From positions 1-64,000 of the forward strand of contig JAFXBC010000035.1 in the NCBI GenBank assembly GCA_017516825.1: DNA of 64,000 bases. Reading direction: 5' to 3'. The position numbers were made by a program, and so were the translations under genes. Of this stretch, positions 40,597-49,797 are shown in pieces. Source of the DNA: Clostridia bacterium (GTDB lineage: Bacteria; Bacillota; Clostridia; Oscillospirales; CAG-382). Below the pieces are notes generated by a model. It saw only the letters and a list, made by a program, of their open reading frames with translations, made no database searches and was not told where the DNA came from. Numbering within the stretch: the stretch's first letter is position 1; the number at the start of each line of letters is the position of its first letter.

Positions 40597-41168
40597 TCCT
40601 TGGTTCTCCTCATGTTCTCAAAATGTTTGATCCCGTAAAGCCCGCGGAAGATCTTGATGTAATACATGATCAGCGCGAACAGGATGGTAACGATCAGCAA
40701 CCCGCAGAGAATGGCGTTCAATACGGCGTTGTGAGGATACAGGATCATGGTGATGGTCAAAACGAAGATCACGGCGGTGGCCAGCTTTCCGTACCAGAAG
40801 GAAGCGACCACGCTGTGCTTGGTACGCATAACGATAATAGCCCCCACCATCATGGTCAGCTCCTTCAAAGAGAAGAGGATGAGGAGTACCAGCGGGATGA
40901 TGAACATATCGTCGTCCTTGAAATCCAGGGTCAGACAGAGCAAAACGGTAAACTGCATCAGCTTATCCGCCACAGGGTCAAGGATCTTGCCTACGTTGGT
41001 GATCCATTGATTCCGTCTTGCCAGGTAGCCGTCCAGCACGTCCGTAGCGGAGGCAAAGAAGAAGATGCCTGCTGCCGCCACGCGGTTGTCTTCCCGGAAG
41101 ACCCACACGAAGAACGGGATGCAAAGCAAGCGGATCACGGATAAAATGTTGGGAATTTGTTTTTTCAT
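40593..41168 (-). CDS. pgsA: CDP-diacylglycerol-glycerol-3-phosphate 3-phosphatidyltransferase
   Basis: The 191-residue integral membrane enzyme commits CDP-diacylglycerol to phosphatidylglycerol synthesis. The CDP-alcohol phosphotransferase motif is intact: ATDVLDGYLARRNQWITNVG followed by KILDPVADK, giving the DGxxAR-x8-Gx3Dx3D pattern. The N-terminus NILSVIRLLCIPFFVW is typical PgsA. Length matches the family. It heads a run with the Clp ATPase, overlapping its start by four bases, and follows the CvpA-like gene by 38 bases. Confidence 0.94.
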   Translation of the reverse strand: MKKQIPNILSVIRLLCIPFFVWVFREDNRVAAAGIFFFASATDVLDGYLARRNQWITNVGKILDPVADKLMQFTVLLCLTLDFKDDDMFIIPLVLLILFSLKELTMMVGAIIVMRTKHSVVASFWYGKLATAVIFVLTITMILYPHNAVLNAILCGLLIVTILFALIMYYIKIFRGLYGIKHFENMRRTKE

Positions 41169-41206
41169 GATGTTTTCACGCCCCTTATGTTATACGTCGG
41201 TTGTTA

Positions 41207-41911
41207 TCAGAACAGGATCTTCAATATCTGGATCGCGTCAAAGAGGCGGTACAGGTATGTGTCCGCGGGGTTAAAGGAATCGAAGATCTCCAGCCCCTGC
41301 ATGGATGCGGCGGAAACCAGAATGCCCACCACGGCGCAGAAGACGAAGATACGCACCAGCGCCAGAAGTACTCCCAGGGCCATGCCCAGCAGGGTGTTGG
41401 CGCTCCGCACGAAGGGGATCTTTTCCACCAGCCCCGTGAGCAGCTTGCCTGCCAGCTTCAAAAGCAATACCGTTGCCACGAACAGGATCAGCATGGAGAG
41501 GGCCTTCATCACCAGCACGGTGATGGGGTCGGCTATGTATTCCGCCACTTGGGCCCGCATGGAGTCCTCGTCGCCGTCAAGCTCTGCCGCCCAATGGGAA
41601 AACGCCTCCGTATCCATGCCCAGCTTTTCCAAAGCGGACAGGAGAGGGCCGTCCTCGTCCTGTGCCAGCTCCGCGATGCTTTCCGATTCCGTCAGCTCCT
41701 CCACGAAGCCTTCCGTGCCGCTGTGTACCGCGTCGGCTATGGGGGTGGCCCCCAGGATGCCGGACAAAAGCCCGGTGAAGCAGAACACCACGATCAAAGC
41801 GATGAGGGAGCTTGCGGCGTTCACCGCGGTTTTGATAAAGCCCCGCTTGCCTGCCAGGAACACGGTGACCACGGCGATGGCGAGAATGATCAGGTCAATG
41901 ATAAGATTCAT
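41207..41911 (-). CDS. CvpA family membrane protein
   Basis: The 234-residue protein begins LIIDLIILAIAVVTVFLAGKRGF, the typical first CvpA helix plus GKRGFIK turn, followed by a second helix (LIALIVVFCFTGLLSGILG). A polar ~90-residue insert rich in Glu and Asp sits in the middle. Then come AVLLLKLAGKLL-type and LLGMALGVLLALVRIFVFC helices. CvpA proteins were first linked to colicin V production, but their general role in membrane or cell-envelope homeostasis is poorly understood. Its start overlaps the stop of the DUF5711-like gene (ATGA, 41908-41911). Confidence 0.82.
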   Translation of the reverse strand: MNLIIDLIILAIAVVTVFLAGKRGFIKTAVNAASSLIALIVVFCFTGLLSGILGATPIADAVHSGTEGFVEELTESESIAELAQDEDGPLLSALEKLGMDTEAFSHWAAELDGDEDSMRAQVAEYIADPITVLVMKALSMLILFVATVLLLKLAGKLLTGLVEKIPFVRSANTLLGMALGVLLALVRIFVFCAVVGILVSAASMQGLEIFDSFNPADTYLYRLFDAIQILKILF

Positions 41912-43152
41912 TGCGTTTCCTCCTTTTGGGTATCGGTCAATCGGTATGCCAGATTCTTTTCGAAGACCACGGGAGTGCCGTCTTCGTCAAACAGCAGTTG
42001 TACCGCATCTCCACGGGTGGCGTGGGATGCTTCCTCCCCGGACAGGGGGAGCAGGGTGACCTCCTCGGAGGTCAGAAGATACAGGGTGTCTGCCGCAAAG
42101 TGCAGATCCGCGGGAACGGCGGGGCAGGGGGTATGGCCCACCACGTCTCCTTCGCCGTCGTACACCGTCAGCTCCACGCCGTCGGAAAGCCCGCCGCCGG
42201 TGGTGATCACCAGCACGTGTCCGTTTTCGAAACGGCAGTTGGCAAGGCCTGCGCCCTCCATGGACACCGTTTGCAGCACGGAATGATCCTCCCCGCTGCA
42301 GAACCGCAGGGCAGTCCCGGTGAGGACGGCGTAATTCCCGTCCTCCAGATAGCCCGCCATCAGGGGAAGCTCTCCCGTAAAGGTGGCGGTATACACAGGC
42401 TCCTCCTCCTTCACGGAGTAGACCTGCAGTAGCGTACGCAGGTAGCCGCCTCCCGCCTCGTGCCCCAGGGCCAGGAACTGCTTCCCGTCGGGGGAGAGGG
42501 CGATGTAATCGACGTAGGTGTTGCTCAGCAGACGCTTGTAGATCTGCCGTGCGTAGCCGTCGTAAACGTAAATGGCACTGCGGTAGTTCTTTTCCGCGGT
42601 GATCACGGCGAAGTGGCCGGATTCCGAAGCGGAAAAGCCGTAGATGGGGTAATCCATGGCAAGGCGGGCCAACTGGGAGTAGGAGTTGAACATCCGCACC
42701 TCGTTGCCGCCCAGGTCGTAGGCGAAAATATTCTGGGAGGTGGCCACCAGGCGGGGATCCTCCATGCGGAAGCTCTCGGAGAACAGCTTGCTCCCCACGG
42801 TGCCGGCTTCACGGCTGTACACCGTCAGCCCGTCGGTATTGAGAACCACCAGGTCTCCCTTGAACAGGGCGCCTCGGTTGGATTCCACGTAGTCGTAGCG
42901 GATCTCGGCGGCGGCGGAGACGTCCACCTCCGTCAGATCCAGAAATTTCAGCATATAACGGAAGTTTTCGGCAGTCAGCACGTCACCGTGGGCGGTAAAG
43001 CCGTACACGCCGAACAGCACCGTTGCCAAAAGACAGAAATACCGCAGGTGGGACACCCGCCGGGCCTTCTTCTCGTAGTACTGTTCCACGGTGGGGGTTT
43101 CCGTATTCTTTTTTCGTTTCTTGCGGTCAAAAAAGATGGAAAATGCAGACAC
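41908..43152 (-). CDS. DUF5711-like membrane-anchored beta-propeller protein
   Basis: From a GTG at 43152 the protein has 414 residues. A basic cytosolic leader (RKKRKKNTETPTVEQYYEKK) is followed by one membrane helix (YFCLLATVLFGVYGF) and an external ~350-residue region of short repeated beta blades (VLNTDGLTVYSREAGTV, IYVYDGYARQIYKRL, IALSPDGKQFLALG, LTVYDGEGDVVGH). This pattern fits DUF5711-type proteins that sit next to cvpA in clostridia. Blades suggest a WD40/PQQ-like propeller that binds a partner. Function unknown. Confidence 0.78.
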   Translation of the reverse strand: MSAFSIFFDRKKRKKNTETPTVEQYYEKKARRVSHLRYFCLLATVLFGVYGFTAHGDVLTAENFRYMLKFLDLTEVDVSAAAEIRYDYVESNRGALFKGDLVVLNTDGLTVYSREAGTVGSKLFSESFRMEDPRLVATSQNIFAYDLGGNEVRMFNSYSQLARLAMDYPIYGFSASESGHFAVITAEKNYRSAIYVYDGYARQIYKRLLSNTYVDYIALSPDGKQFLALGHEAGGGYLRTLLQVYSVKEEEPVYTATFTGELPLMAGYLEDGNYAVLTGTALRFCSGEDHSVLQTVSMEGAGLANCRFENGHVLVITTGGGLSDGVELTVYDGEGDVVGHTPCPAVPADLHFAADTLYLLTSEEVTLLPLSGEEASHATRGDAVQLLFDEDGTPVVFEKNLAYRLTDTQKEETQ

Positions 43153-43178
43153 AAAAACACTCCGTAGAAATCAAAGGG

Positions 43179-43910
43179 TCAATAAAAAACTTTTTTCAGG
43201 CAAAGTCCCGTGGGAGGCATGGTACGCCCTGCCGCAGAGCGGTCTTTGGCTTCCAGAACAGAAGCGGGGGTGCCTTCCAGCACGCCGTCCTGGAGATCCA
43301 GCACGGTGCCCACCAGAATACGCACCATGTTGTACAGGAACCCGTCGGCGGAGACGGTAAATTCCACCGTCTCTCCCTCTCTTTTGCAGGAGAAATCGTA
43401 TACCGTCCGCACGGTATCGGTGATATCGCTTCCCGCCGCCATAAAGGAACGGAAATCGTGCTTCCCCGTAAAGGCCTTGCAAAGGGTATCGCAAGCCGAT
43501 TCGTCGATCTGCTTCTGCCAAAGGGAGGCGGTCTGTGCGGTGAAGGGATCCTTCACACGGGAATTGCGGATACGGTAGACGTATTCCTTGCCCTTGGCGT
43601 CGTAGCGGGGATGGAAGTCCTCCGGCACCTCCCACGCCTCCAATACGGAGATGTCCTCCGGCAGGCGGCTGCCCAGCGCCAGGGGGATCTTTTCCGCGGG
43701 GATGCTTTGGGGGATGCCCTCCGCCTTGCAGATAAAGCCTTCGGCGTGGACGCCCGCATCCGTGCGGGAACAGCCTGTGACGGTGCCGCGGGTGCCGAAG
43801 GCGGCCTCCATAGCATCCTGCAAGACTTCCTGGACGCTTTTGCCGTTTTTCTGCACCTGCCACCCGCAGTAACGGGTGCCCAGGTAGGCGATCTTCAACG
43901 CCGCCGTCAT
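43179..43910 (-). CDS. truA: tRNA pseudouridine(38-40) synthase
   Basis: The start at 43910 (MTAALKIAYLGTRYCGWQVQ) overlaps the ecfT stop as ATGA and gives 243 residues, the usual TruA length. The catalytic aspartate lies in TGCSRTDAGVHAEGF, and YRIRNS and GKHDFRSFMAAGSD are family segments. FLYNMVRILVGTVL near residue 200 is the conserved C-terminal helix. The enzyme modifies U38-U40 in the anticodon stem. The ecfA-ecfT-truA order is a conserved clostridial gene string downstream of ribosomal protein operons elsewhere, so this location without ribosomal genes is a relocated copy of that string. Confidence 0.95.
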   Translation of the reverse strand: MTAALKIAYLGTRYCGWQVQKNGKSVQEVLQDAMEAAFGTRGTVTGCSRTDAGVHAEGFICKAEGIPQSIPAEKIPLALGSRLPEDISVLEAWEVPEDFHPRYDAKGKEYVYRIRNSRVKDPFTAQTASLWQKQIDESACDTLCKAFTGKHDFRSFMAAGSDITDTVRTVYDFSCKREGETVEFTVSADGFLYNMVRILVGTVLDLQDGVLEGTPASVLEAKDRSAAGRTMPPTGLCLKKVFY

Positions 43911-44740
43911 AAAGCAAAGGCTCCCAGGGTGAAGGACAGATAGTGATTCATAAAGGGAATTGCCACGCAAAGAGCGATAAACAGCAACAGGAACAGGTAA
44001 TCGGAGACACGGCTCTTCATCACCTTCAGCTTGGTTCTGCCCTCGCCGCCCCGATAGCAACGGCATTCCATGGCCTCCGCCAGCTCATCCGCTCTGCGGA
44101 AGGCGGAGACGAACAGGGGGATCAGCACGGGGATCAAGGCCTTGGCCTTCTTCAAAAGACCGCCGCCGTCAAAATCCGCGCCTCTGGCCTTCTGGGCGGA
44201 GATGATCTTATCCGTCTCCTCGATGAGGGTGGGGATAAAACGCAAGGCGATGGTCATCATCATGGCGAACTCGTGAACGGGCACGCCGATCTTGCGGAGA
44301 GGGCCGAAAAGGGATTCGATGGCATCCGTCAACGCCAGGGGGCTGGTGGTGTAGGACAGGAGAATACTGCTTCCCGCCACCAGGCAGACCAAGCGCACCA
44401 TCATAAATACCGCGGTGCGGATGCCTTCGGGGTAGATGGTCAAAATACCCCATTCCACCAGGGGCGTTTCCCCCGTGGTGAAGAACAGGTTGATGGCTCC
44501 CGTAAACAATAATACGAAGATCACCGGCTTCAAAGAACGGAGAAGCACGGAAAAACGGATACGGGAGGAAACTGCCAGCGCCACCGTCACCCCCAGCACC
44601 AACGCCAGGGAGGCGGCGTTCTGCGCCAACAGCGCGAAGATCATGTAGACCACCAGCACCACCAGCTTGATGCGGGGGTCCGCTTTGTGAAGAAAGGAAT
44701 TTCCGGGGAAGAACTGGCCCAGGGTCACGTCTTTCAGCAT
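43907..44740 (-). CDS. ecfT: ECF transporter T component
   Basis: The start MLKDVTLGQFFPGNSFLH at 44740 overlaps the end of the ecfA fusion by seven bases; 277 residues result. The family signatures LHKADPRIKLVVLV near the N-terminus and the two short ARG-type coupling motifs, seen here as SAQKARGADFDGG and AMECRCYRGGEGR, are present. EcfT is the membrane hub that couples ATP hydrolysis to exchangeable vitamin-binding S components. BioY in this window is one probable client. Confidence 0.95.
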   Translation of the reverse strand: MLKDVTLGQFFPGNSFLHKADPRIKLVVLVVYMIFALLAQNAASLALVLGVTVALAVSSRIRFSVLLRSLKPVIFVLLFTGAINLFFTTGETPLVEWGILTIYPEGIRTAVFMMVRLVCLVAGSSILLSYTTSPLALTDAIESLFGPLRKIGVPVHEFAMMMTIALRFIPTLIEETDKIISAQKARGADFDGGGLLKKAKALIPVLIPLFVSAFRRADELAEAMECRCYRGGEGRTKLKVMKSRVSDYLFLLLFIALCVAIPFMNHYLSFTLGAFAL

Positions 44741-46464
44741 TCCAGCATCCTTTCCAACTGCTTCTTGGCGTAGTTCACGGTATAGATATCCGTGCCCGCG
44801 CAAAGGGAGCGCTTTTTCAGCTCGATAAACAGTTTGGTGATCTGGGGCAGGTCAAGAGAGGCGTCGAACAGCTTTTCCGCCTGTCCGAAGACCTCCTCCA
44901 CCGTGCCGTACAGGTAGACCTCGCCGTCCTTCAGAACCAGAATACGGTCGGCGTACTTGGCTACCTCCTCCATGCTGTGGGAAATGAGGAGCAGGGTGGC
45001 ACCCAAACGGTCCTTGTATTCCATCAGACCGCCGAAGATCTCCTCTCTGCCCTTGGGATCCAAGCCTGCGGCGGGCTCGTCCAGAACCAGCACCTCGGGC
45101 TCCATGGCTACCACGCCTGCGATGGCGGCGCGGCGCTTCTGGCCGCCGGAAAGCTCAAAGGGGCTTCTTCTCAGCTCCCCTTCGGACAGGCCGCAGAAAC
45201 GGGCGGCATCCTCCACGCGGCGGTTGATCTCATCCTCTGTCAGCCCCATATTGCCGGGGCCGTATGCAATGTCCTTGCGGACGGTTTCTTCAAACAATTG
45301 GTATTCGGGGTATTGGAACACCAGCCCCACCCGGGAACGGATCTTCCGCATCTCCTTGGGCTTGGCGTGGATGCTCTCGCCCCCCAGCAGGATCTCCCCG
45401 GAGGTGGGGTTGCGAAGCCCGTTGAGCAGGGTGGCAAGGGTGCTTTTCCCCGAGCCGGTGTGGCCGATGATGCCGATGACCTCCCCCTTGGGGAAGGAAA
45501 CGGAGAGATTCTTCAAGGCCTCCTTGCGGAAGGGGGTGCCCTCACCGTAGACCACGGAGACGTTTTTTACCTCCAAGGCCGCGGGCTTCTCCGCAGAAAC
45601 CGCCGTTTCCTTGGGCGTAGCGGGGAAAACGTTCTTGGGAAGCACCTTCTCCAGCTCGTCTGCCGCCTCCATGGTGTGGAGGATCCCCTTGGGGAAGGGG
45701 TGGCCGTCCTTGGTCATCAGATGCAAAAGCTCGGTGACCTGGGGGACGGAGAGGGAGACGTTTTTCAGCTCCTCCACGTTGGAGAAGATCTCACGGGGGG
45801 CGCCGTCCATCAGAACGCGGCCGTGATCCAGAACCACCACGCGGTCTGCCTCGATGGCCTCCGCCATGTAGTGGGTGATGGTGATGACGGTGATCTGCTT
45901 TTCCTTGTTCAGCTTCTTCATAGCCGCCATGATCTCCCGTCTGCCGTTGGGATCCAGCATAGCGGTGGCTTCGTCGAAGATGATGCAATCCGGGCTCATG
46001 GCAAGAACCCCTGCGATGGCGATCCTCTGCTTCTGCCCGCCGGAAAGCTTGCTTGTGGCGTGCCGGGCGTATTCCGTCATGGAGACGGTGGCAAGCGCCT
46101 CGTCCACGCGGCGGCGGATGACCTCACGCTTGTAGCCCAGATTCTCGGGAGCGAAGGCCACGTCCTCCTCCACCACACCTGCCACCAATTGGTTGTCGGG
46201 GTTCTGGAAGATCATGCCGCATTTTTCCCGCAGCTTCCACAGGGATTCCTCGTCGTCGGTGGGCAGACCCGCCACGGTGATCTTGCCCCCGGAGGGCTGT
46301 AAGATCCCGCAGATCAGCTTGGCAAGGGTGGATTTTCCGCTGCCGTTGTGCCCAAGCACGGCGGTATAGCTTCCCTTTTCGAAGGAAAGACTGACGTCGT
46401 TTATCACCGGCAAGTCGCTTCCTTCGTAGAAGAAGGTTAAATTTTGAATATCGATAAAGCTCAT
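44734..46464 (-). CDS. Fused ECF transporter ATPase (EcfA1-EcfA2 in one chain)
   Basis: The 576-residue protein contains two complete ABC ATPases. The first half has Walker A GHNGSGKST (38-46), Q-loop FQNPDNQLV, signature LSGGQKQR and Walker B CIIFDEATAMLDP. The second has Walker A GHTGSGKST (334-342), FQYPEYQLF, LSGGQKRR and VLVLDEPAAGLDP. A ~35-residue Ala/Pro/Glu linker (PKETAVSAEKPAALE) joins them. In most Firmicutes these are two adjacent genes, ecfA1 and ecfA2; here they make one heterodimer-in-a-chain. ecfT overlaps its end. The ribosome-binding site is weak. No S component gene is adjacent. Confidence 0.93.
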   Translation of the reverse strand: MSFIDIQNLTFFYEGSDLPVINDVSLSFEKGSYTAVLGHNGSGKSTLAKLICGILQPSGGKITVAGLPTDDEESLWKLREKCGMIFQNPDNQLVAGVVEEDVAFAPENLGYKREVIRRRVDEALATVSMTEYARHATSKLSGGQKQRIAIAGVLAMSPDCIIFDEATAMLDPNGRREIMAAMKKLNKEKQITVITITHYMAEAIEADRVVVLDHGRVLMDGAPREIFSNVEELKNVSLSVPQVTELLHLMTKDGHPFPKGILHTMEAADELEKVLPKNVFPATPKETAVSAEKPAALEVKNVSVVYGEGTPFRKEALKNLSVSFPKGEVIGIIGHTGSGKSTLATLLNGLRNPTSGEILLGGESIHAKPKEMRKIRSRVGLVFQYPEYQLFEETVRKDIAYGPGNMGLTEDEINRRVEDAARFCGLSEGELRRSPFELSGGQKRRAAIAGVVAMEPEVLVLDEPAAGLDPKGREEIFGGLMEYKDRLGATLLLISHSMEEVAKYADRILVLKDGEVYLYGTVEEVFGQAEKLFDASLDLPQITKLFIELKKRSLCAGTDIYTVNYAKKQLERMLEC

Positions 46465-46499
46465 AATAACGTCATTCTTCAGAATAGGTTTTGAAGATC

Positions 46500-46553
46500 C
46501 TTAAGAAACTTTTTCCGAAAAGTTTCTTAAGCGGGTGAAGGGCAGCGCCCTTC
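46500..46553. repeat. Composite palindromic intergenic element, copy 2
   Basis: CTTAAGAAACTTTT-TCCG-AAAAGTTTCTTAAG (46500-46531; arms of 14 bp) is followed by GAAGGGC-AGC-GCCCTTC (46537-46553). The layout mirrors 32064-32122. It lies between the rRNA-methyltransferase-like gene and ecfA and may terminate transcription from the ruv operon. Confidence 0.65.
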
Positions 46554-46578
46554 GTGCACTGTCAGTGAGAGCGTAGCG

Positions 46579-47436
46579 TCACCTTGTCCAACGGCTGGCC
46601 GCTCCGCAGGGAAGGGGGATGCCGGAGGCCACTACGGGGAGTCCCAATTCGTCGCTGACCACCTTGCCGCCGAACCGCTTCATGTGGCGGTTCAACACGT
46701 AGCCGTTGGTGGAGGGGGAAAGCCCCGTGGTGTAGGAGTTCAGGATCACGAACAGCGGATCGTCGGACAGCACGCCGCAAACCAGCTCCACCAGCCCGTC
46801 CAGGCTTTCCTCGATGACCCAGCGTTCCCCGCCGGGGCCTCTGCCGAAGGAGGGGGGATCCAGGATCACCGCGTCGTAGCGGTTGCCTCTGCGGATCTCC
46901 CGCTGAACGAACTTGGCGCAGTCGTCCACGATGTAGCGGATGCGGTTGTCGGGAATGCCGGACAAAGCGGCGTTCTGCTTGGCTCTTGCCACCATGCCCT
47001 TGGAAGCGTCCACGTGGCAGACGAAGGCGCCCGCCTTGGCCGCCGCAACGGAAGCACCGCCAGTGTAGGCAAACAGGTTCAACAGCTTGATCTCCCTGCC
47101 TGCGTTCTTGATGAGATCGGAAAACCAATCCCAGTTGGCCGCCTGCTCGGGGAACAGCCCCGTGTGCTTGAAGCCCATGGGGGATAAGAGGAACTTCAGA
47201 TCTCCGTAGGAGACCACCCATTCCTCGGGAATGTCCTTTTTGACCCACTCGCCGCCGCCCTTGTTACTGCGGCGGTAGATGCCCCCGGCTTTCTTCCATT
47301 CCGGGCGCTTTTTGTCCCCGCCCCAGATGATCTGGGGGTCGGGACGGATGAGGATATGGTCTCCCCATTTTTCCAGCCGTTCGCCGTCGGCGGCGTCCAG
47401 CAAGGTATAGTCTTTCCAATTTTCTGCAACAAACAT
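46579..47436 (-). CDS. Class I SAM-dependent methyltransferase, RlmI/RlmK-like but without PUA domain
   Basis: The 285-residue protein begins [27 protein letters not shown]-like sequence, a beta-rich start with RPDPQIIWGG. The catalytic domain has LNLFAYTGGASVAAAKAG (SAM site near residue 120), HVDASKGMVARAKQNAALSG, YIVDDCAKFVQREI and DAVILDPPSFGRGPGG, the DPPSF motif of 23S rRNA-modifying enzymes. The ~100-residue N-terminal region does not look like a PUA domain, so the true substrate is uncertain. The ATG shares one base with the ruvB stop (TGATG), indicating translational coupling to the ruv operon. Confidence 0.82.
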   Translation of the reverse strand: MFVAENWKDYTLLDAADGERLEKWGDHILIRPDPQIIWGGDKKRPEWKKAGGIYRRSNKGGGEWVKKDIPEEWVVSYGDLKFLLSPMGFKHTGLFPEQAANWDWFSDLIKNAGREIKLLNLFAYTGGASVAAAKAGAFVCHVDASKGMVARAKQNAALSGIPDNRIRYIVDDCAKFVQREIRRGNRYDAVILDPPSFGRGPGGERWVIEESLDGLVELVCGVLSDDPLFVILNSYTTGLSPSTNGYVLNRHMKRFGGKVVSDELGLPVVASGIPLPCGAASRWTR

Positions 47437-48530
47437 CAGCTTTCCTCGTTTTCAAAGGTGAGTTGTTCCGCCGTGCTGTAAACCTGCTCCGGATAGGGTA
47501 CGCCGATATGGCGGTAGGCTCCCGCCGTGGCCATTCTGCCCCGGGGGGTACGGTTCAGGAAGCCCAGCTGCATGAGATAGGGCTCGTAAACGTCCTCGAT
47601 GGTGACCGCCGCTTCTCCCGTGACAGCCGCCAGGGTGTCCAGCCCCACGGGGCCTCCGCCGAAGTGACGGATGATGGCGTCCAGCATTTTGCGGTCCACC
47701 GCGTCCAGACCCAGTTCGTCCACCTCCATGGCGCGGAGGGCGATGTCGGCGATCTCTCTGTCGATGGTGCCGTCCCCCTTCACCGCCGCAAAGTCACGAA
47801 CCCGCTTCAGAAAGCGGTTGGCGATACGGGGGGTGCCTCTGGAACGCTTGGCGATCTCCAAGGCGCCCTCGGGAAGAATGGGGGTGTCCAGGATCCCCGA
47901 GGAACGGGTGACGATCCGGGCAAGCTCCTCCGGGGGATACAGCTCCAGACGGAAGGTCATGCCGAAGCGGTCGCGGAGAGGGGCGGACAATTGCCCCGCT
48001 CTGGTGGTGGCACCGATGAGGGTGAAGGGCTTCAAGGGAATGCGGATAGAACGGGCGGAGGGCCCCTTGCCCATCATCAAGTCCAGACAATAGTCCTCCA
48101 TGGCGGGGTACAGCACCTCCTCCACCTGCTTGGGGAGACGGTGGATCTCGTCGATGAACAGGATGTCGTTCCGCTCCAGGGTGGTAAGCAAAGCCGCCAG
48201 ATCCCCTGCCTTTGCGATGGCGGGGCCGGAGGTGATCTTCAGATTGACCCCCAATTCGGAGGCGATGATGCAGGACAACGTGGTCTTCCCCAGACCGGGA
48301 GGGCCGAAGAGCAAGACGTGATCCAGAGCCTCCTGCCTTGCGGTGGCGGCTTGGATGTAGATCTCCAGGTTGGCCTTCAGCTTTTCCTGCCCCACGTATT
48401 CCGACAGGGTCTTGGGACGAAGGGACAGCTCTGTTTCCGTGTCCTCCGAGATATATTCCGATGCGGTGAAACGGCTTTCGAAATCGAAGTCGTCGTTCCC
48501 GTAGGTAGGCACTTTCGTGTTAATAGGCAT
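47436..48530 (-). CDS. ruvB: Holliday junction branch migration helicase RuvB
   Basis: The 364-residue AAA+ motor has Walker [15 protein letters not shown], Walker [13 protein letters not shown], sensor [13 protein letters not shown], the arginine finger region LRDRFGM and a winged-helix C-terminus ([18 protein letters not shown]). It begins with a ~30-residue leader before the conserved [16 protein letters not shown]. RuvB rings drive branch migration with RuvA. It is the third gene of ruvC-ruvA-ruvB. Confidence 0.97.
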   Translation of the reverse strand: MPINTKVPTYGNDDFDFESRFTASEYISEDTETELSLRPKTLSEYVGQEKLKANLEIYIQAATARQEALDHVLLFGPPGLGKTTLSCIIASELGVNLKITSGPAIAKAGDLAALLTTLERNDILFIDEIHRLPKQVEEVLYPAMEDYCLDLMMGKGPSARSIRIPLKPFTLIGATTRAGQLSAPLRDRFGMTFRLELYPPEELARIVTRSSGILDTPILPEGALEIAKRSRGTPRIANRFLKRVRDFAAVKGDGTIDREIADIALRAMEVDELGLDAVDRKMLDAIIRHFGGGPVGLDTLAAVTGEAAVTIEDVYEPYLMQLGFLNRTPRGRMATAGAYRHIGVPYPEQVYSTAEQLTFENEES

Positions 48531-48554
48531 GGCAAATTACCGTTCCTTGTTCAC

Positions 48555-49148
48555 TTATCGTTTGGAGGCCAGAATGCGTAAAGTCTCCGCGATCATTTCC
48601 TCCAAGGGCAGGGAGGGGGAGACGGAACGCATGGCGTCCCGGATCTGCTCTCTGGAGAAGCCGTAAAGGGTCAGGGTGTCGATGACCTGGGAGGCGTTGG
48701 CGCCGCCGCTGACACCGGGGATGTCCGAGGTGACGGGCAGACCGTTTGCCACCTTGTCCTTCAGCTCCAAAATCACCCTCTGGGCGGTCTTGTTCCCCAC
48801 GCCGGGGGCGCGGGCGATGGCCTTGTAGTCCCCGTCGGCACAGGCGCGGATAAACTCCTCGATGGTCAGCACCGAAAGGATGGCACCCGCTCCCTTGGGG
48901 CCGATGCCGGAAACGGAGATCAGCTTGCGGAACAGCTCCAATTCTTCTTCCGTGGCGAAGCCGTACAGATCCGCCGCATCCTCCTTCAAGGCCAGGTGGG
49001 TGTACAGCAAGGCCTCCTTCTTCAGCTTGGAGGACAATGCCGCAAAGGTGGAGGCGGGGATGTTCAGCTTGTAGCCCACGCCGCCGCAATCCAGCACGGC
49101 GATCTCGTTTTGCAGGACGGTCAACGTCCCTCGAAGATAATAAAACAT
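48555..49148 (-). CDS. ruvA: Holliday junction DNA-binding protein RuvA
   Basis: The ATG at 49148 (MFYYLRGTLTVLQNEIAVLD) gives 197 residues. The N-terminal OB fold is followed by the two helix-hairpin-helix motifs LISVSGIGPKGAGAIL and ARAPGVGNKTAQRVILEL. The flexible C-terminal domain that contacts RuvB ends in EEMIAETLRILASKR. The leader contains the palindrome at 49224 and CTACGAAAGG at a 13-base distance from the ATG. A much longer open frame upstream passes through ruvC in another phase and was rejected. Confidence 0.96.
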   Translation of the reverse strand: MFYYLRGTLTVLQNEIAVLDCGGVGYKLNIPASTFAALSSKLKKEALLYTHLALKEDAADLYGFATEEELELFRKLISVSGIGPKGAGAILSVLTIEEFIRACADGDYKAIARAPGVGNKTAQRVILELKDKVANGLPVTSDIPGVSGGANASQVIDTLTLYGFSREQIRDAMRSVSPSLPLEEMIAETLRILASKR

Positions 49149-49223
49149 AGTTGTGTTCACACCTTTCGTAGTCCGCCGCGCGGACGGTCGGGATGGATTT
49201 TGTGAGCGAAGCCGCAAAATCTC

Positions 49224-49249
49224 GTTTGAAAAAGGATCCCTTTTCAAAC
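49224..49249. repeat. Palindrome upstream of ruvA, shared with thrS
   Basis: The 26-bp element has GTTTGAAAAAGG and CCTTTTCAAAC arms, one T shorter than the copy at 34023. It lies just after the ruvC stop, seven bases away. Confidence 0.75.
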
Positions 49250-49255
49250 AGAACC

Positions 49256-49735
49256 TCAATATTTGTGAAGCGCCGTGTTGCCGTGGCAGATGGCGATGGC
49301 GATGGCGTCCGCCGCATCGTCGGGCTTGGGAGTCTCCTTCATGTGGAGGTACTGCCGCACCATGTACATCACCTGCTGTTTTTCCGCCCTGCCGTAGCCA
49401 ACCACGGCGGATTTTACCTGCAGGGGGGTGTATTCGTAGATGGGGAGACGGGCCTGGTTGGCGGCCAGCAGGATCACCCCTCTGGCCTGGGCCACGTCCA
49501 CGGCGGTCTTCTGGTTGTTGTTGAAGAACAGCTCCTCCACGGACATACAGTCGGGACGGTGGCGGGAGATCAGCTCCTGCATTCCCTGGTAGATCTCCGA
49601 AAGGCGATCCTCCAAAAGGGTGTGGGCGGGGGTGGTGATACAGCCGTATTCCAGACAGCGGAAGTTCCCGCTGACGCATTCCACCACGCCGTAGCCAACG
49701 ATGGCAACGCCGGGGTCGATCCCCAAAATGACCAT
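49256..49735 (-). CDS. ruvC: Crossover junction endodeoxyribonuclease RuvC
   Basis: The 159-residue resolvase has all four acidic catalytic residues in place: ILGIDPGVAIVGYGVVE (Asp7), MSVEELFFNNNQKTA (Glu), and the C-terminal KPDDAADAIAIAICH pair. Length is typical. It cleaves Holliday junctions held by RuvAB. It is the first gene of the ruv operon and has GGAGAGG before the ATG and a strong promoter ahead. Confidence 0.97.
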   Translation of the reverse strand: MVILGIDPGVAIVGYGVVECVSGNFRCLEYGCITTPAHTLLEDRLSEIYQGMQELISRHRPDCMSVEELFFNNNQKTAVDVAQARGVILLAANQARLPIYEYTPLQVKSAVVGYGRAEKQQVMYMVRQYLHMKETPKPDDAADAIAIAICHGNTALHKY

Positions 49736-49797
49736 GCCGTACCTCTCCGAAAAGTTTTGATAATAACCCAGGGTAAAATACCCCCTATAATTCCGTT

